From: Lophius americanus
Taxonomy: Eukaryota; Chordata; Actinopteri; Lophiiformes; Lophiidae
Reading direction: 5' to 3'
Assembly: GCA_037951165.1 (NCBI GenBank)
Contig: JBBDHG010000180.1
Coordinates: 806,001-870,000, forward strand
DNA length: 64,000 bases
Shown: positions 45,700-58,308 of the stretch, piece after piece
Layout: each line of letters starts with the position of its first letter
Position numbering within the stretch: position 1 is the stretch's first letter
The notes under the pieces: model-generated
Seen by the model: only the letters and a program-made list of their open reading frames with translations
The model's database searches: none
Told to the model about the DNA's origin: nothing
Made by a program: the position numbers and the translations under genes

Positions 45700-46400
45700 T
45701 TTTCTGTGTAATTTTACTGTAATCAACTTATTACTGTTTCTCTTGATATTGGCAGATTGGGGCCTCTGTCATGATGATGAAGGAGGTGAAAAATTGATCC
45801 ATATTCCGCAGCCTCAAAATGCAATCAAGTCCTCCTTAACCCATCCAAACCTACAAGAAAGAACAGTGAGGCAGAATAAGAGCACATCACAAGACCACTG
45901 ACCGCTCTTGGGTTGATTTTGAGGTCCGCTTCAGACCATTGTCCTGCTGGAAGGTCCAACCACGGCCCACTTTAAGTTTCCTGGCAGAGGCTTTTATGTT
46001 TTGCTCCAATATCTGCTGGTTGATAGAGTCCATGGTACCATGTATTTTAGCAAAATGTCAAGGACCTTTGGAAGAAAAACAGCCCCACAGCATCAGACAT
46101 CCACCACCAGACTTCAAAGTAGGTATGAGGTACTTTTCTATATGGCTTTCTTTCTTGCTACGCCTCATTTTCATAAAGCTCTATTTTGGTCTCATCTCAC
46201 CACATCATTGTGAAGAGCGTCAGAGAGAATTACACCTGTGTCACCTCATATTTATACCTCAGTGAAAAGGGAAGTCATTGCTGACCAAATTCCTACTCAA
46301 CTTAGTGAACCTGAAAATATAAAACCGGGAACGGAAATATTTCAAGAGTGGCAATAATTGTGACGCATGTTTTGGAAAACAATATTTGCTTTATACTAAA
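45700..46400 (-). mobile_element. Tc1-type DNA transposon remnant
   Basis: The - strand contains recognisable Tc1-like DDE transposase pieces. SGGGCLMLWGCFSSKG corresponds to the GGGSVMLWGCFS block. Further on, WTFQQDNGLKRTSKSTQER corresponds to the WTFQQDNDPKHTSKSTKEW block and carries the second catalytic Asp. The frame is broken by stops, and the N-terminal and C-terminal parts are missing or deleted. The frame at 45939-46265 (+) is its antisense shadow. Confidence 0.8.
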
Positions 46401-47049
46401 ATGTAATGTTTCTTCTAATTATGTTACTTGAGTGAAAGGTTAGATTTTTACAACATCTAAACACAGGTGGTACCTAGAACAGGTATTTGATTTTCAAGAT
46501 TCATGAAAACTTTATTTGTACCCAGGGGGCAATTTTAAGACACACTGTGTAGTCATAAAAAAATCAAAAACTAAGGTTTTAAGTACTAGAAAAACACATA
46601 ACTGAGGAGGTAGAAATAATAATAATAATAACAATATTAATAATCATAGTAGTTTTAGTTAAAATAGTAATAGGACAATAAAAATACTTAAGTGGATGAT
46701 GATAATAATATCTCTAGACATGTGAATGTGTGAAAAGTATGGTGTCTGTCTTGTACAGGTACGTTACTTCCCCCCCATCCCTCCATCCTCATAAGAAACT
46801 TTTCCTATCATTCCCTTCATCCCTTTTCCATCCATCCCTCAATTTCCTTGTTCATTCCTCCCATGTCTCCTACCTTCTCTTCTCCCCTCCTTTATGTCTT
46901 CTTGTTAGCATGAACCTGTTTCAAGGTCTATGGTTGTCAGCCGGGCTGCTGGGACACGTGGTTCATTGACTGGGAAGGTCTGGCAACACACTCTTTCCTC
47001 TCACAGCATTAATTATCCGGACTGGGAGAATCCCAGGACCCGGGAGCAA

Positions 47050-47050
47050 C

Positions 47051-47089
<39 letters not shown>

Positions 47090-47106
47090 AGACACACAGA
47101 CACACA
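47050..47106. repeat. (CA)n microsatellite
   Basis: CA run with AA and GA interruptions towards the 3' side. Confidence 0.95.
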
Positions 47107-47459
47107 CTCTCAGTGTGAGAACTTCAGCGAGGTCTCGTCACCCGAGTCACACAGATGTTCCTCTTGGCACCTCAGCAGGTTGTGGTGGGGTTGCTCAGGG
47201 GGCCTTTCTGGGGTCTGGGGGGATGCTGGGGGGCCAAACAGGGCCCCAGAGCCTGGATGAGAGCTTCCTTTGTGGGACACAAAGCATTGTCTGTGTTGGG
47301 AAAAGGCCATGAGGATGGGAACACCGCCCAGAGCTGGACACTGAGCTGGGATTCTAGCTCACAGCTCTGTGTAGCTCACAGTGTTTTTATTTGAGACCGA
47401 GAGACAAGGAGAGAGAGTTTGAGGGTGGGAGAAAGTGCGTTATCACACGATACAAGATC

Positions 47460-47543
47460 TGTGTGTGTGTGTGTGTGTGTGCGTGTACGTATGTGTGGGT
47501 GGGTGTGTGTGTGTGTGTGTGTGCGTGTGTGTGTGTGTGGGTG
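47460..47543. repeat. Imperfect (GT)n array
   Basis: Two GT runs separated by GCGTGTACGTATGTGTGGGTGG. Confidence 0.94.
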
Positions 47544-47949
47544 GGTGGGAGGAAAATATAAGGGAGGAAGTTACATTTTCATCCACATTTGTTTGTCTGT
47601 CTGAGAGAAAGATTACGGAAAAACTACAGGACATATTTTTATGAAAATGTGCCCAGAAGTAGGATTTGATCAAATAAAGTAGAATAAAAAAAAAAGCTGT
47701 TTGGAGTTGTTACGTCACAATATTGTGTGGCACTGTTTTTAAACTGTGTTCAAACATTATTGACGCCTTTGTTCCTTTGATTTCTTTGATGTTCCGTTTG
47801 GGGGTGGAGCTGAGGGCTCTGTGGGCTGAACAGAGATGCTGAAGTGGAAGGCGCAGGAGCCAATAGGCTACAGAGAATATGAGAGATACTCAGAGAGTTT
47901 GTTGGAGTTGTCGGTTTAGAGGCTGGTAGTAACTCAGACATAATGGAAA

Positions 47950-49570
47950 AATCTGCATGAATGTTTCCTTAAACCTTGGGCTCTGTTGTTCCTCGTTGCT
48001 TTGATGTTTTATACTGGGAGAGGAACTGGAAATGACGGAGCAATGTCTATTTAAGATTTACAGTTGAATAAAATAAATATGAAAAGAATGAGAGAGGAAG
48101 AAACAAAGTAGTTTCAGAGGTAGGTTCTGGCCATTGATGGAGGTTTGAAGTCTCTGATATCTTTTTCTAGTTTCAATCTGGAGAGACAAATGAATTAAGT
48201 CGATATAATTGTTGATTACAGCAGACGATACATCGATAGGTCACAATGCGAAAAAAATGAATTTCAAGTAAGTGAAAAACCCTTTTTTCTAAAAAAAAAA
48301 AATGCAGTCGAAAAAAACAACAACTTTATTTTACGCACAAACATATTTTAGGTTTTATTGGTAAGATATTTAAACTAATATTGAGTAACAAGTTATAATA
48401 ATGGTTTGCATAACATCTCTCTTTAAGAGTAGAGATATTCTATCTAAAGAAATGTTGTCTTATCATAGAAATATTTTTTCCTCATTTTTAATCTTGGATG
48501 AAGGTAGAGTTGCTTAAAATCAGCTCAAGAAAGAGAAATTTTAGTAAATTACTTTTCACTGCTTGTAGTAGTGAAACCATTGTGAAGATCAGATAATCAT
48601 ATGAGTTCTTATTATTACATCGTTATTAAATCTGAGCGTTTTTGTCCATTCTCACGGTCCATTATGGTGTTTCAGTGGTAAGATTTTTATGCAGGTTTCA
48701 ACGATTCTAGACATGCAAATTTCCGAACACTTCGATAATAATCAAATCATTTCTGGCTTCTTTCTAGCATAGCTGTTTTTGCTATTTACAATGTAAATAC
48801 CTGTTTCCATTTTTTTTTATTTAACTGTTTTCAATTGAAAACATCAACCAGAAACTGCCGACATCAGCCTTTACATTAGAACGGATAGCTGGTATTAATT
48901 AACACTTTGGCTGATCGATGTTAGTAAAAAGTCTATCAGATGGTCTATAGAGGTTAGACTCTTGAGTGAAGCATGGTCAAACAAAGTAAATCACCCTAGG
49001 GGGTCCAGAGGGTGATGGTGGTGGTGGTTGTCTGATGGTTGTCTGATTAATATTTGCTACTACCACCAAGATCTTATGAAGCTGATGAAATTATGAGTTT
49101 GGTGAACCTATAAAGTCTACGACATGGTCCAGCGTCCTTAAGAGCATCATACATTTCTAGGAGGTTTTCATACCTCCTAGAGTTCTAGAGCTAGAACTGC
49201 TAGAATTTGATTTAATCAAAAACTCTGCTGAAGGCAGCTATGCACTTTGGCGGCTAGCAGACTAATGTCTAATCCTTAGTTGGCGAGCACATTGTCAAGC
49301 AGAAAAAGAAGTTCAAGCATGAAAACAAATATTTGGTACATCCACTCCTGTCCTCTGGCATATTTGTTTAATCAATTCGTATTTTAGATGCACAGCTGAC
49401 GTGGGATCAAATCTATTCTGGACACCAAGAAAACTGTGATGGTTCTCATAGAGGGAGCTTTCCTCTATGAGACAGTTTAATGGTGCCATAAGTCATGCAA
49501 CAATATCACAAGATTGGAATAACAGTAAATAATCAGAAAACCTCCTGATCATGCTGAAATATTGTGACAG
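47950..49570. other. Gene-free AT-rich DNA
   Basis: No coding region, RNA or named repeat is recognised. Confidence 0.45.
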
Positions 49571-49574
49571 TGTC

Positions 49575-50860
49575 GTAAGGGAGTCATTCTGAGAAAAAAG
49601 GAAATGTCACATTGACTTAAGTATTCAGATGTTTTACTCAGGACTTAGTTGAGGCACCTTTGGCAGCGATTACAGCCTCCGGCCTATTTCGGTTGGACCT
49701 GAGTAGCGTTGCACACCTGGATTTTGGGATCATCGGCCATTCTTCTCTGCATATCCTCTCAGGTCCGGTCAGTTTGGATGCTGACCATCATTGGTCAACC
49801 AGTTTCAGGTCTCTCCAAAGATGTTCGACTTGGTTCAAGTCAAGGTTCTGGTTAGGCCACTCAAGAATGTTCACGGAGTCGTCCCTTAAGGTGAACCATC
49901 AGCTCAGTCTGAGGTTCAGCGCTCTGGACCAGATTTTAATGAAGAATTTCTCTGTACTTCGCATCGTTTAGCTTTTTCTCAACTGTTACCAGTCTCGCAG
50001 CCCTTTTTTGCTAAAGAAAAACCCCACGGCGTGATGCTGCCACCATGCTTCACCGTTGGGATGGTATTGGTCAAGTGATGTAGGGTGCCTGGTATCCATG
50101 ACGCTTAGCTATGAAGCCAAACATTTAGATCTTGGTCTCACCACCTCAAGAGTTCTTTACAAGGACTTCCGTCAGGAGAGTTACAGGGACGGTTGACCTT
50201 TGACCAGTTTCTCCCATCCCCAAACAGGATCTCTGGAGCCAGAGTGACCATCAGGTTCATGGTTACATCCCTTACCAAGACCCTTATCCCCCCCGTTGGT
50301 CCGTTTGGCCGGATGGTCAGTTCTGGGAAACGCCCTGGTGTCTTAAAACCTCTTACATACATTACCTCAGATCCGTGCCTCGACACAATCCTGATTATAA
50401 CCTCGGCAGGCAGTTCTTCAAACTCATGAATTCTTCTTCTTCTTCTTCTTTTGTTGGGTCCTGTCTGTTGGCTAGCAACTTCTAGTGCCACCTTCTATAT
50501 CTTCCTGTAACAGTCCAGTATTTCTTAAGAACATAAATAGTGCCCTAAACCCTACGAGTCCCGAGTTCTGCAGTAACGACCTTAATTCTTGATTCATTTG
50601 GTGTTTTTTCCAGTTTCCTGAAAAAAGACTAGATGACTATAGAATTAACCTTGTGACCTGATATACAGGTATGTGCCTCCCAATCATGTCCAATCAAGTT
50701 TACCTACTACAGGTGGACTCCAACCGAGGTGTAGAAACATCTCAAGGCCGTCCAAGAGCAATGAGAGGCACCTGAGCTCAATTTCAAGTGTGATAAATAA
50801 GCATCTGAAAACTTCAGATTTCAGTTCTTTTTTAAAATCTGTTTTTGCTTTGTTATGATG
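49575..50860 (-). mobile_element. Tc1-type DNA transposon, nearly full length, inactive
   Basis: Transposase reads on the - strand. The N-terminal helix-turn-helix is recognisable in VIIRIVSRHGSEV and VLVRDVTMNLMVTL (in the frame at 50138-50491). Then come KHGGSI near 50050, VNILEWPNQNLDLNQVEHLW near 49800-49870 (around the last catalytic residue) and a PEAVIAAKGASTK-like C-terminus near 49650. The FQQDN block is deleted and stops and frameshifts abound. The right flank (50680-50800) matches the usual 5' non-coding part with 'caggtggactccaaccgagg'. A CTT expansion near 50435 is read as poly-Arg. Confidence 0.85.
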
Positions 50861-51633
50861 TTGTGTTCGGAGAATAGAGTGATGTGGGAAAAAAGGAATT
50901 TTAGCATGAGACGGCAACAAAATAAAATGTGAGAGAGTGAAGGAGTCTGAAAGTGTTTTTCCTGATGTCCTTTAATGCTACTTTTCATTACCCGAAAACT
51001 CTCATATAACAGTGAGTACTGTAAAAACATCACTTGAGAAATATGCTAGCAACGTAATCTTTAAAAAATAAAGAAACGTCAACATCAAATTAACACTAGG
51101 TTAGCGCCCTAGTGACCCTCTCCACACCAGACAGTTTAAGAAGCAGCCCCACCCAGCTTTTCTTTCAAATATGATAAGATATGGTGCTGATGAAGGACCA
51201 GGAAGCGTGGAGCCTATTTTAAGCCATAAGAGTGATTTTGCATGTCTCTGTGAGCGTGAGGAGTGGGGCGCAGTGGGGGTTTGAGGGACGATGGGAATGG
51301 ATGAAGAATGTCAGAAAACCAGAGAAGGGGAAAGAATGAAAACAAAAAAAGCAAAGAAGTGGTTTATGCCCACAGAACAAAGATGGTGAGAGGGCTTTTT
51401 TTTTTTTTTTAATTGGCTTTTCCTTCGGGTCCCAGACTCACTGGCTGAGCGGAGGAGACGGGGGGACAGAGGAGCGCATGAACAGACCACAAAGACAGTC
51501 CAAACAGCAGACTCCAGGAACATATTAGGAGGGTTTGGGGCCGAGGTGATGTGGGAACGCTGATAAACCATCACTGTCTAATTACTGTCGCCACAGCTGT
51601 TTTACTGGCTAAGCACATTACACCAAAAACAAA

Positions 51634-51662
51634 AGACACACACACACACACACACACACACA
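51634..51662. repeat. (CA)n microsatellite
   Basis: Uninterrupted CA run. Confidence 0.94.
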
Positions 51663-51834
51663 GTCACTCGGAAAGTACAACACACTCCCGAGCTCTTCCA
51701 AAAACCTCTGAAAACACACAATACTCTACTTCAGTGCATGTGAATGTCCGAACAGGCTGGCCTCGAGCCCTGAAGTTCTCTGTGGGTAGCTGTGTTTTCC
51801 ATAAGACAAGCGTGACCCCCATGCTCCATTGAGA

Positions 51835-51835
<1 letters not shown>

Positions 51836-51870
<35 letters not shown>
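51836..51870. repeat. (GT)n microsatellite
   Basis: Uninterrupted GT run. Confidence 0.95.
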
Positions 51871-51872
<2 letters not shown>

Positions 51873-52107
51873 CATTTTGTGTGTGTGTTTGTGTCCACTT
51901 TTGCAAACCACCCTGGAAAACCCCGCTCCTTAAAACGCCATGTGGGTCTACATGTCTGCTGTCTCATAGTTTATACAGCTATTTATGGGAGCAGGGTTAT
52001 TTCATTTTATTTAAGAACGCTGGAGGGTTTGGTTCCGGGGGAGGGGGGTCTCTTGTTCACAGGGAGCTTCAAAGTTTGTGTTGTGTTTTCTAGTATTATT
52101 GTGTTTA

Positions 52108-52785
52108 AGCTGGACACACACTGTACGATATAAGATTTGTTGTTGTTTCATTCCGACTCACGCTGTACCAAAAAAATCGCCTGTCAATCGACTGTGTTAG
52201 CAACATGCTAACAAGACAGAAACACGCTGCCTCGATAATTTTTGCCCTCCTGTGTGCCGAAACCATTAAAAACAGAGGCGCCGGATTGTAAGGACTTGTA
52301 CGTTGGCACGGACGAGGTGTCTGGCTGGTCCATTTAGCAGAGAGAATTGTAGGTAAGCTAGCTAGTGTCAACTTGATAGCTAGCGCCACTCTGACAGCTA
52401 AGTACCTTTCTTTTTCTTCCTTACTTTACCGTTGCTAGCAGCCATAAACTGCTCTTTATACTTCGTGACTACTTGTTCTTTATGATCCACGTGACGCGGC
52501 GTGTCGCCGTGGAAACTCAAACACTCTGTAGCCACTTCTCACAGGCGCAGTGAGAAAGAATTAGTCGTGGCGCTGCTTCAACTGTGCCAAAGCTTTACGA
52601 CTGCCATGCTAAATTTCTGACATCATCTGATGGTCATCCAGGAGCTGCTGATCGATCCTGGTGCCTCCCTCCCACCGTACACTGTACGACAAACGATGCC
52701 CGACGAATACTGACAATCGGGCTTACGGTCCTGATGCTGAAGATTAGGCCCAAATCAGGCTTAAATCAAACAGTGTAAGCCCAGT
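52108..52785. mobile_element. Non-autonomous DNA element with terminal inverted repeats
   Basis: The left end AGCTGGACACACACTGTACG and the reverse complement of the right end, ACTGGGCTTACACTGTTTG, match at most positions. Both ends are flanked by TTA, consistent with a 3-bp target duplication of the PIF/Harbinger type. No transposase is seen. The superfamily assignment is tentative. Confidence 0.55.
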
Positions 52786-52904
52786 TTAAGTGCTGCATGG
52801 GATGAGCTTCTAGACCCGAGAGTGAAGGAGCATCAATTCTCTCTTCTACTGAAGTATTCAAAGACATTTAATGCTTTTATCCACAGTAGTACTGATTTTC
52901 CAAC

Positions 52905-53295
52905 ATAAACCGATCATCCATAACATTAAAACCACCTGTGTGAAATTGTGGACGGACTCCTTTTGCCGCCAAAACCGCTCTGTGATGCACAAAGTGTTCT
53001 GAAAACGTTCCATTTGCATCTCCTCCTGCTTACTCAGCAGACCAGGAACACCCAACAGGACCTGCAGGATTGGAGATGGTCTGACCCAATTGTGAACACA
53101 GTTTGGTTCTTTTCAAGATCGCTTCTGGGCTTATGTTTACCCTTTTCCAGTTTCCTACACATCAAATTGGAGAACAAAGAATGTTTGATATATTCTAACA
53201 TCTGACGAGCGCAATTGTAACGAGATAATTAACATAATTCTGACATCACCTGTCAGCTGTTATAAGGTTATAATGCTGTTATAATACCCAAAAAG
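52905..53295 (-). mobile_element. Deleted Tc1/mariner-superfamily element, N-terminal transposase remnant
   Basis: The left terminus 'cgatcatccataacattaaa' matches the terminus of the 18345 element. The sequence then jumps to the region encoding, on the - strand, the helix-turn-helix start of the transposase ('accaggaacacccaacagga' and 'ggagatggtctgacccaatt' are its antisense). It ends near 'cacctgtcagctgttataag'. Non-functional. Confidence 0.65.
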
Positions 53296-54546
53296 GGTAT
53301 TTGTTAGAGACACCATTCATACCTGATGTGCAGGTACACAAGAATAACACAGATTCCTGCAAACATTTCTAATTTAAATGAAAAATGTCAATTCTGAAAA
53401 GAAATGCTTGTTTAAAATTCAAAGAAATGAAAATAGCTTGTAATTTAATTATTCTCATACATAATGGAAGGGTTGGAAATATAAACCAGCAGCCAAGTGC
53501 TTCTTGCAGGTACTTTTGACCACAGTGACTATCCGGAGCTGCTGTCACCCAGTAATGCCGCAGTGTACGGAGGCTTGTGTGCTTTGGCCACGTTTGACCG
53601 GCAGTAGATCCAGCGTAGATCTAACAACGAAGGGGATTGTGGACCTTTTTAGGGAGAAAACCTTTCTGTCTCATAGGCCTTGTTAAAATTTGAACCAAAA
53701 CAGAAATTTGTATAGAACTTCTGATTCCCATTTTTTGACAGGAAGCGCAATAAGATCTGTAAATATCTTTTTCACATGTCCAGTGCTAGTGTCTTTTCGG
53801 GAAGAGTTTAACAAATTATATATGTATATTTTTGATTCATAGGAATGTTTGAAACCAGAAAACATTTTGGGTATCGATCCAATCAAACAATCAAAGATTT
53901 ACTTTTTTTAATAAACTGCTTATAACAGCCCAGAAGTAAGTAACAAGAACATGGAAATAATCAAGCACCCCAAAAATACACGCATGGTTTTTGGCAATTC
54001 ATCAAATATTGGATATAGAAAAACTAACCTTTTCCGTTAGAGATCAAATACAGAAATGGCAAAAAACTTTATCGACAGCACAAACCTTTAATAGTAAAAG
54101 ACCTTCTTGAAAAGATATAGGATTCCCAATAAACAAACAAGTTATCTTTGATGACGTTGTGTCTTGATGATTTATATTATCGTTGATATTCAGTAATCCA
54201 GATTGAAAATTTATTAACATTCTTATTTACTTTGTATAAGTGGCATAAAACAAAAACAAAAAATCAAAAAAATATGCAATGGGCTCTGTGTATGAAAGAA
54301 TTGATTGTGCAAAATAAAAGAAACATTGCATTAAAGTATAATAATAGAATAAAAACAGACCCAGTCAACGTGATGCAGTAGCAAATGCCATACATCTGAG
54401 ATCTGTGGCCATCGTCAACCTGGTCTTTGCTTGTGGACAATAAACGCATCACTTCTGTTGCACCGCAGAGTCCTCACGCAAACACAAAACGTTCATCCGA
54501 GAAATACAGATGTAGACACTGTCTTCTAGGAACTTATGGATGTTAA

Positions 54547-54660
54547 GATAAGATAAGATAAGATAAAATAAGCCTTTATTGGTGCCACGACGGGGAAATG
54601 GCAGGATTACAGCAGCAAAGAGCCCACAGAGCAATATAACAGAATAAAATACAAATCCCA
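54547..54660. repeat. AGATA run and LINE 3'-tail-like sequence
   Basis: 'agataagataagataaaata' leads into 'agcctttattggtgccacga' and 'cggggaaat', a familiar 3' end of fish non-LTR retrotransposons. Confidence 0.5.
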
Positions 54661-54850
54661 AATATAAATATTAAATTATACTACAATATTACTCTATAAT
54701 ATAAATATTACACTACACGAGAAATATTACACAAGAATAGAAATATTACACTATACTGGAAATATACTAAAAATATTACAATATACTAAAAAATATTACA
54801 CTATACTGAGCATGTTACACTATAATAGAAATATTGCACTATACATTAAC
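54661..54850. repeat. Degenerate ATATTACACTATA minisatellite
   Basis: About ten diverged units of roughly 15-20 bp containing ATATTACACTATA or variants. Confidence 0.75.
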
Positions 54851-54890
54851 AATATAATTGATTTGTTCCAATGCGTTCCAACACATACAC

Positions 54891-54891
<1 letters not shown>

Positions 54892-54980
<89 letters not shown>
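54892..54980. repeat. Poly-C (31) followed by (AC)29
   Basis: An uninterrupted run of 31 C at 54892-54922 abuts an uninterrupted AC run to 54980. The complementary frames on either strand are meaningless. Confidence 0.95.
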
Positions 54981-54981
<1 letters not shown>

Positions 54982-55244
54982 GCCAACAGTTGATGTTGTC
55001 AGTGAGCAGGCTGCAGTAGCTCCTGTTGCAGTGTCTAGTTTCCACATGATGAGAGTGTAATCCTTGCAGGTTCTTGCCTGCTGCTTTGTTTTCCTTGCTG
55101 TCTGACTCATCCCTCCAACCTGTGGGAAAGAAGGAGAGTCAGACTATGTCACTGTCATAACATGGATTAGAGTCGGAAAGTTTCGGTCCATCTGTCCTCC
55201 CTCCTCCTCTTTGTCCACTCTCCTCTTTATTTATTTATTTATTA

Positions 55245-55620
55245 TTTGTATTTTTCTCCATCGTTTGAACATGATAACTCAAAAAGTGTGTCATTGATCA
55301 TTTTCAAATTTTATGTCCAAGTGCACTTTAGTGCGAGGAAGAACTGCATTGATTTTGGGAAATGTCAGTTGAATATTTCTGCCACAAAGCAGAGCTTTAT
55401 CTGCAAAACATTCCGCGCCACAATTTCGCGCTTTTAGTAGAAATTTGCCGGGTATGTTCTTGCTGACTTCATTGAAATAGTTAGATTCAGTCGATATGGA
55501 CCGATAATTAATGAGTCACATTTAATTTAAGGAGTTCTATCAGGGGGATTGCATGTAAAACGCAGGGGATTGGGGCTGTTTCTGGCATATACCCCTCAGT
55601 GACGGGGATGACAGAATGGT
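55245..55620 (+). repeat. Dispersed repeat family A copy
   Basis: Shows 'gataactcaaaaagtgtgtc', 'cactttagtgcgaggaagaa', 'ctgcattgattttgggaaat', 'cacatttaatttaaggagtt' and the terminal 'cgcaggggattggggctgtt' part. Confidence 0.75.
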
Positions 55621-55899
55621 CTTAGTTTTATGTTGAACAAAGCAAGCTGAAAGATGGAGAGATGTGATACCATGCTATCAGATTCAATGCAGAATACATA
55701 AGGATAAAAGTACTTTAATGAATGCTTCATATATTACTAATAATTTATGCCATAACCCCAAAAAATTGTCTCAGGAGGTGTGTTCAAATGCGTCTGACCT
55801 TCTGTTTCACAGCTTTTATTCTGAAATTTGCATCAAAGACCAAAGGTGAGGGATTTATAAGTGAATCACAACAATTATTCTGAGGCATCGGTGAATTCA

Positions 55900-57090
55900 T
55901 CACTAGGCCCAGACAGACAGACAAACCGCTAACAATTTTAGAACCACTAATTCATCTTTTTCTTTATTCTTCTTTGTTTTTAAATTCTGGTCTCAATCAC
56001 AACACTTCAAGGGAGCTAATACAAACACAGCCATGTGATGTAACCCCTCCTCAAGTCACCAGCACCAGCACGTCGTTCATTCATCGACTTGCTTCCTTAT
56101 TGTCAGTGTAAATCCCTGGTCTTATCGGCCGGCACCTGCACCGCCGCTCGGCTTAAGCAGGCAAACACAGGGGGATTACAGCAGGGTTTAACGCTGAAGC
56201 ATTGAGACACAAGCCTGACAGCCTTTCTGTTGCCTCCAACACTCTAACAGTCAACCTGTTGCTATCCAAATTGACATGTGGTGTGACACCGCTGCCAAAG
56301 GCCACCTGTCTCTCAGAGTCAAAGGGACGAAGGAGCCATTTAACCGTTCAACCCCAAAATCTATATCCACGGACTCATGTTCAGCATGTTCAACCAGGTT
56401 TTTTAAAACTTGATGAGTTTGGACAAACACCGTTACTGGTACCGTTATCCAGTGGGGTACTGGCCATAACTACGGATGGAAGCCGATGAGCCGCTGTGGC
56501 GACCCAGAAAGGGAACGGACAAAAGACGAAGAGGAAAAAGAAAATAAAGGGTGAGATGATAAAGAACTGAATCCCTGCTGGACTTTAAATATATTTGGAA
56601 TTCCAGAATCCCAAGATCTTACACGCAGCCACAGATATCTTAGGTCTTAATCATTTGTCCTTTAGGTGGAGTGTCACATAAAAAAGTTCCATTCACACAC
56701 TGCTGTCTTTGGTGCTAAAACAGCTTAACAAAGTACACAGAGGAGCCAATAACTCGTCTTATGAAGCACCGGCAGAGCCTTGTCCACCTGGCAGGAAGTG
56801 CTCCCGCACCTGTGCCGATATTCTGACGGTTTCAGAATCTACCCCCGATGGAGCGGAAGGAGAAGTGAAAAGAGCTCAAGCGCACCTTGTCAAGCGATTG
56901 AGTTTTGACGCGTTTGAACTGTGTGCGTTTTTAAATTTTGTTTTCGCCCCAGGAGTGGAGATCTATCCTCCTAAACCCGGCTGGTAAGAAAAACAAATGA
57001 AGGTCGCCGTATTTTCGTTGGGAAGAAAAGCAGGAAGCTTTGAATGCCGACTGCCAACAGTTCAAAGAGCGACATGGAAGGTGGGAAAGG
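55900..57090. other. Gene-free DNA with short open frames
   Basis: Open frames at 56202-56489 and 56709-56987 show no family features. A possible tiny exon at 56955-56986 (acceptor CGCCCCAG, donor GTAAGA) is noted but unsupported. Confidence 0.3.
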
Positions 57091-57092
57091 TG

Positions 57093-57170
57093 TACACACA
57101 CACACACAGACACACACACACACACACACACAAACACAGACACACACACACATGCATAAACATACACACA
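57093..57170. repeat. (CA)n array with GA and AA interruptions
   Basis: Imperfect CA microsatellite. Confidence 0.94.
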
Positions 57171-57325
57171 GTATGTCATTCAATTTAAACAAACAGGAGG
57201 CCTCTCGGAACCTCACAAGGCCGTGTACCCAGTTACTTAGGCTACCAGTTGCCTTGAACACACACATACATGTTGGAATCACGGCAAAGCCTGGTTTGAA
57301 CAAGTCATTGTTGTGCTACTTTCGC

Positions 57326-57362
57326 ACACACACACACACAGCACACACACACACACACCACA
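57326..57362. repeat. (CA)n microsatellite
   Basis: CA run interrupted by GC and CC. Confidence 0.93.
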
Positions 57363-57689
57363 CGCACAAGGCCCCTCGATGCCTCTCCTGTTTCAGCTGC
57401 ATGCAACCAGAAATGTGCAGAGCCACACAGGAGAGGCCTTGTGTGCGAGGGGTCATAACAACTGCGGCAGTAGCTGCACGGCGACCTTTAACCCCTGACA
57501 GCATGGGAAAGTGGGTGCACTCAGCTGTCAGGACCCCAGTGGGGGCAGTTACAATCCTCGGTAATGGTTAAACGATGATTAGACATCAATGGGAAGACAC
57601 CCACAACGTTGAGCGAGGAATGTCGTAAATGTACTTACGTGGAGAAAGTATGCATAAACACACATAGGAGAAAGATCTAAGCCATTGAT

Positions 57690-57729
57690 GCACACACACT
57701 CACACACACACACACACACATACACACAC
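57690..57729. repeat. (CA)n microsatellite
   Basis: CA run with CT and TA interruptions. Confidence 0.92.
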
Positions 57730-58308
57730 GGGCCTACACAATAAGATCATTGTCCTGACCTCTGCTGTAATGATGAGTTTGAGTGGAATATGAGACAGAA
57801 AAGGGAAAAAGGCTCCACTCATTAGTCTAATTGACCTTTATCTACAGCTCTTCTCTGAAGAGGGATTGTCCAATCAGAGGCGTCCTAAGGCAAGCCCCTT
57901 TAACTTTATATTTTATGCATCATATGACTTCAATCATACTGGTGGTGGTGGCTGATGACGCTGTTGGAGACCAGTTCATATCTGTCATTGCCGCAGATAC
58001 TTGCAGTTCTCATAAATTAATTACATAATGCAAAAATTAAAAATATGAAATCAAACTGTTTAGGACTGGAATTGGAATTATTTAAAATTGTTTTTATGTC
58101 ACTACATTTACTTCTTGGTTGAGGAGTGCCGGCCAAACAAGATTCCTTGTCTTCACAACAGGATGTTGCACCTTTATTCAGCTCTGCCATACTATATAAA
58201 CACTTTAGGAAAGTACTGGAAGTTTGTTTTGATCCAGCAGAAGAGTTTTATAAGCCCAATTGTTCCAACATGAAAGACTCTCAGTATTCCTACGCTCAAA
58301 AGAAATGA

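Noticed and set aside
45939..46265. 108-codon open frame on the + strand
   Set aside because: It is antisense to the Tc1 transposase remnant read on the - strand.
50138..50491. 117-codon open frame on the - strand as a possible Arg-rich gene
   Set aside because: It is the decayed N-terminal part of a Tc1 transposase; the poly-Arg run is a CTT expansion.
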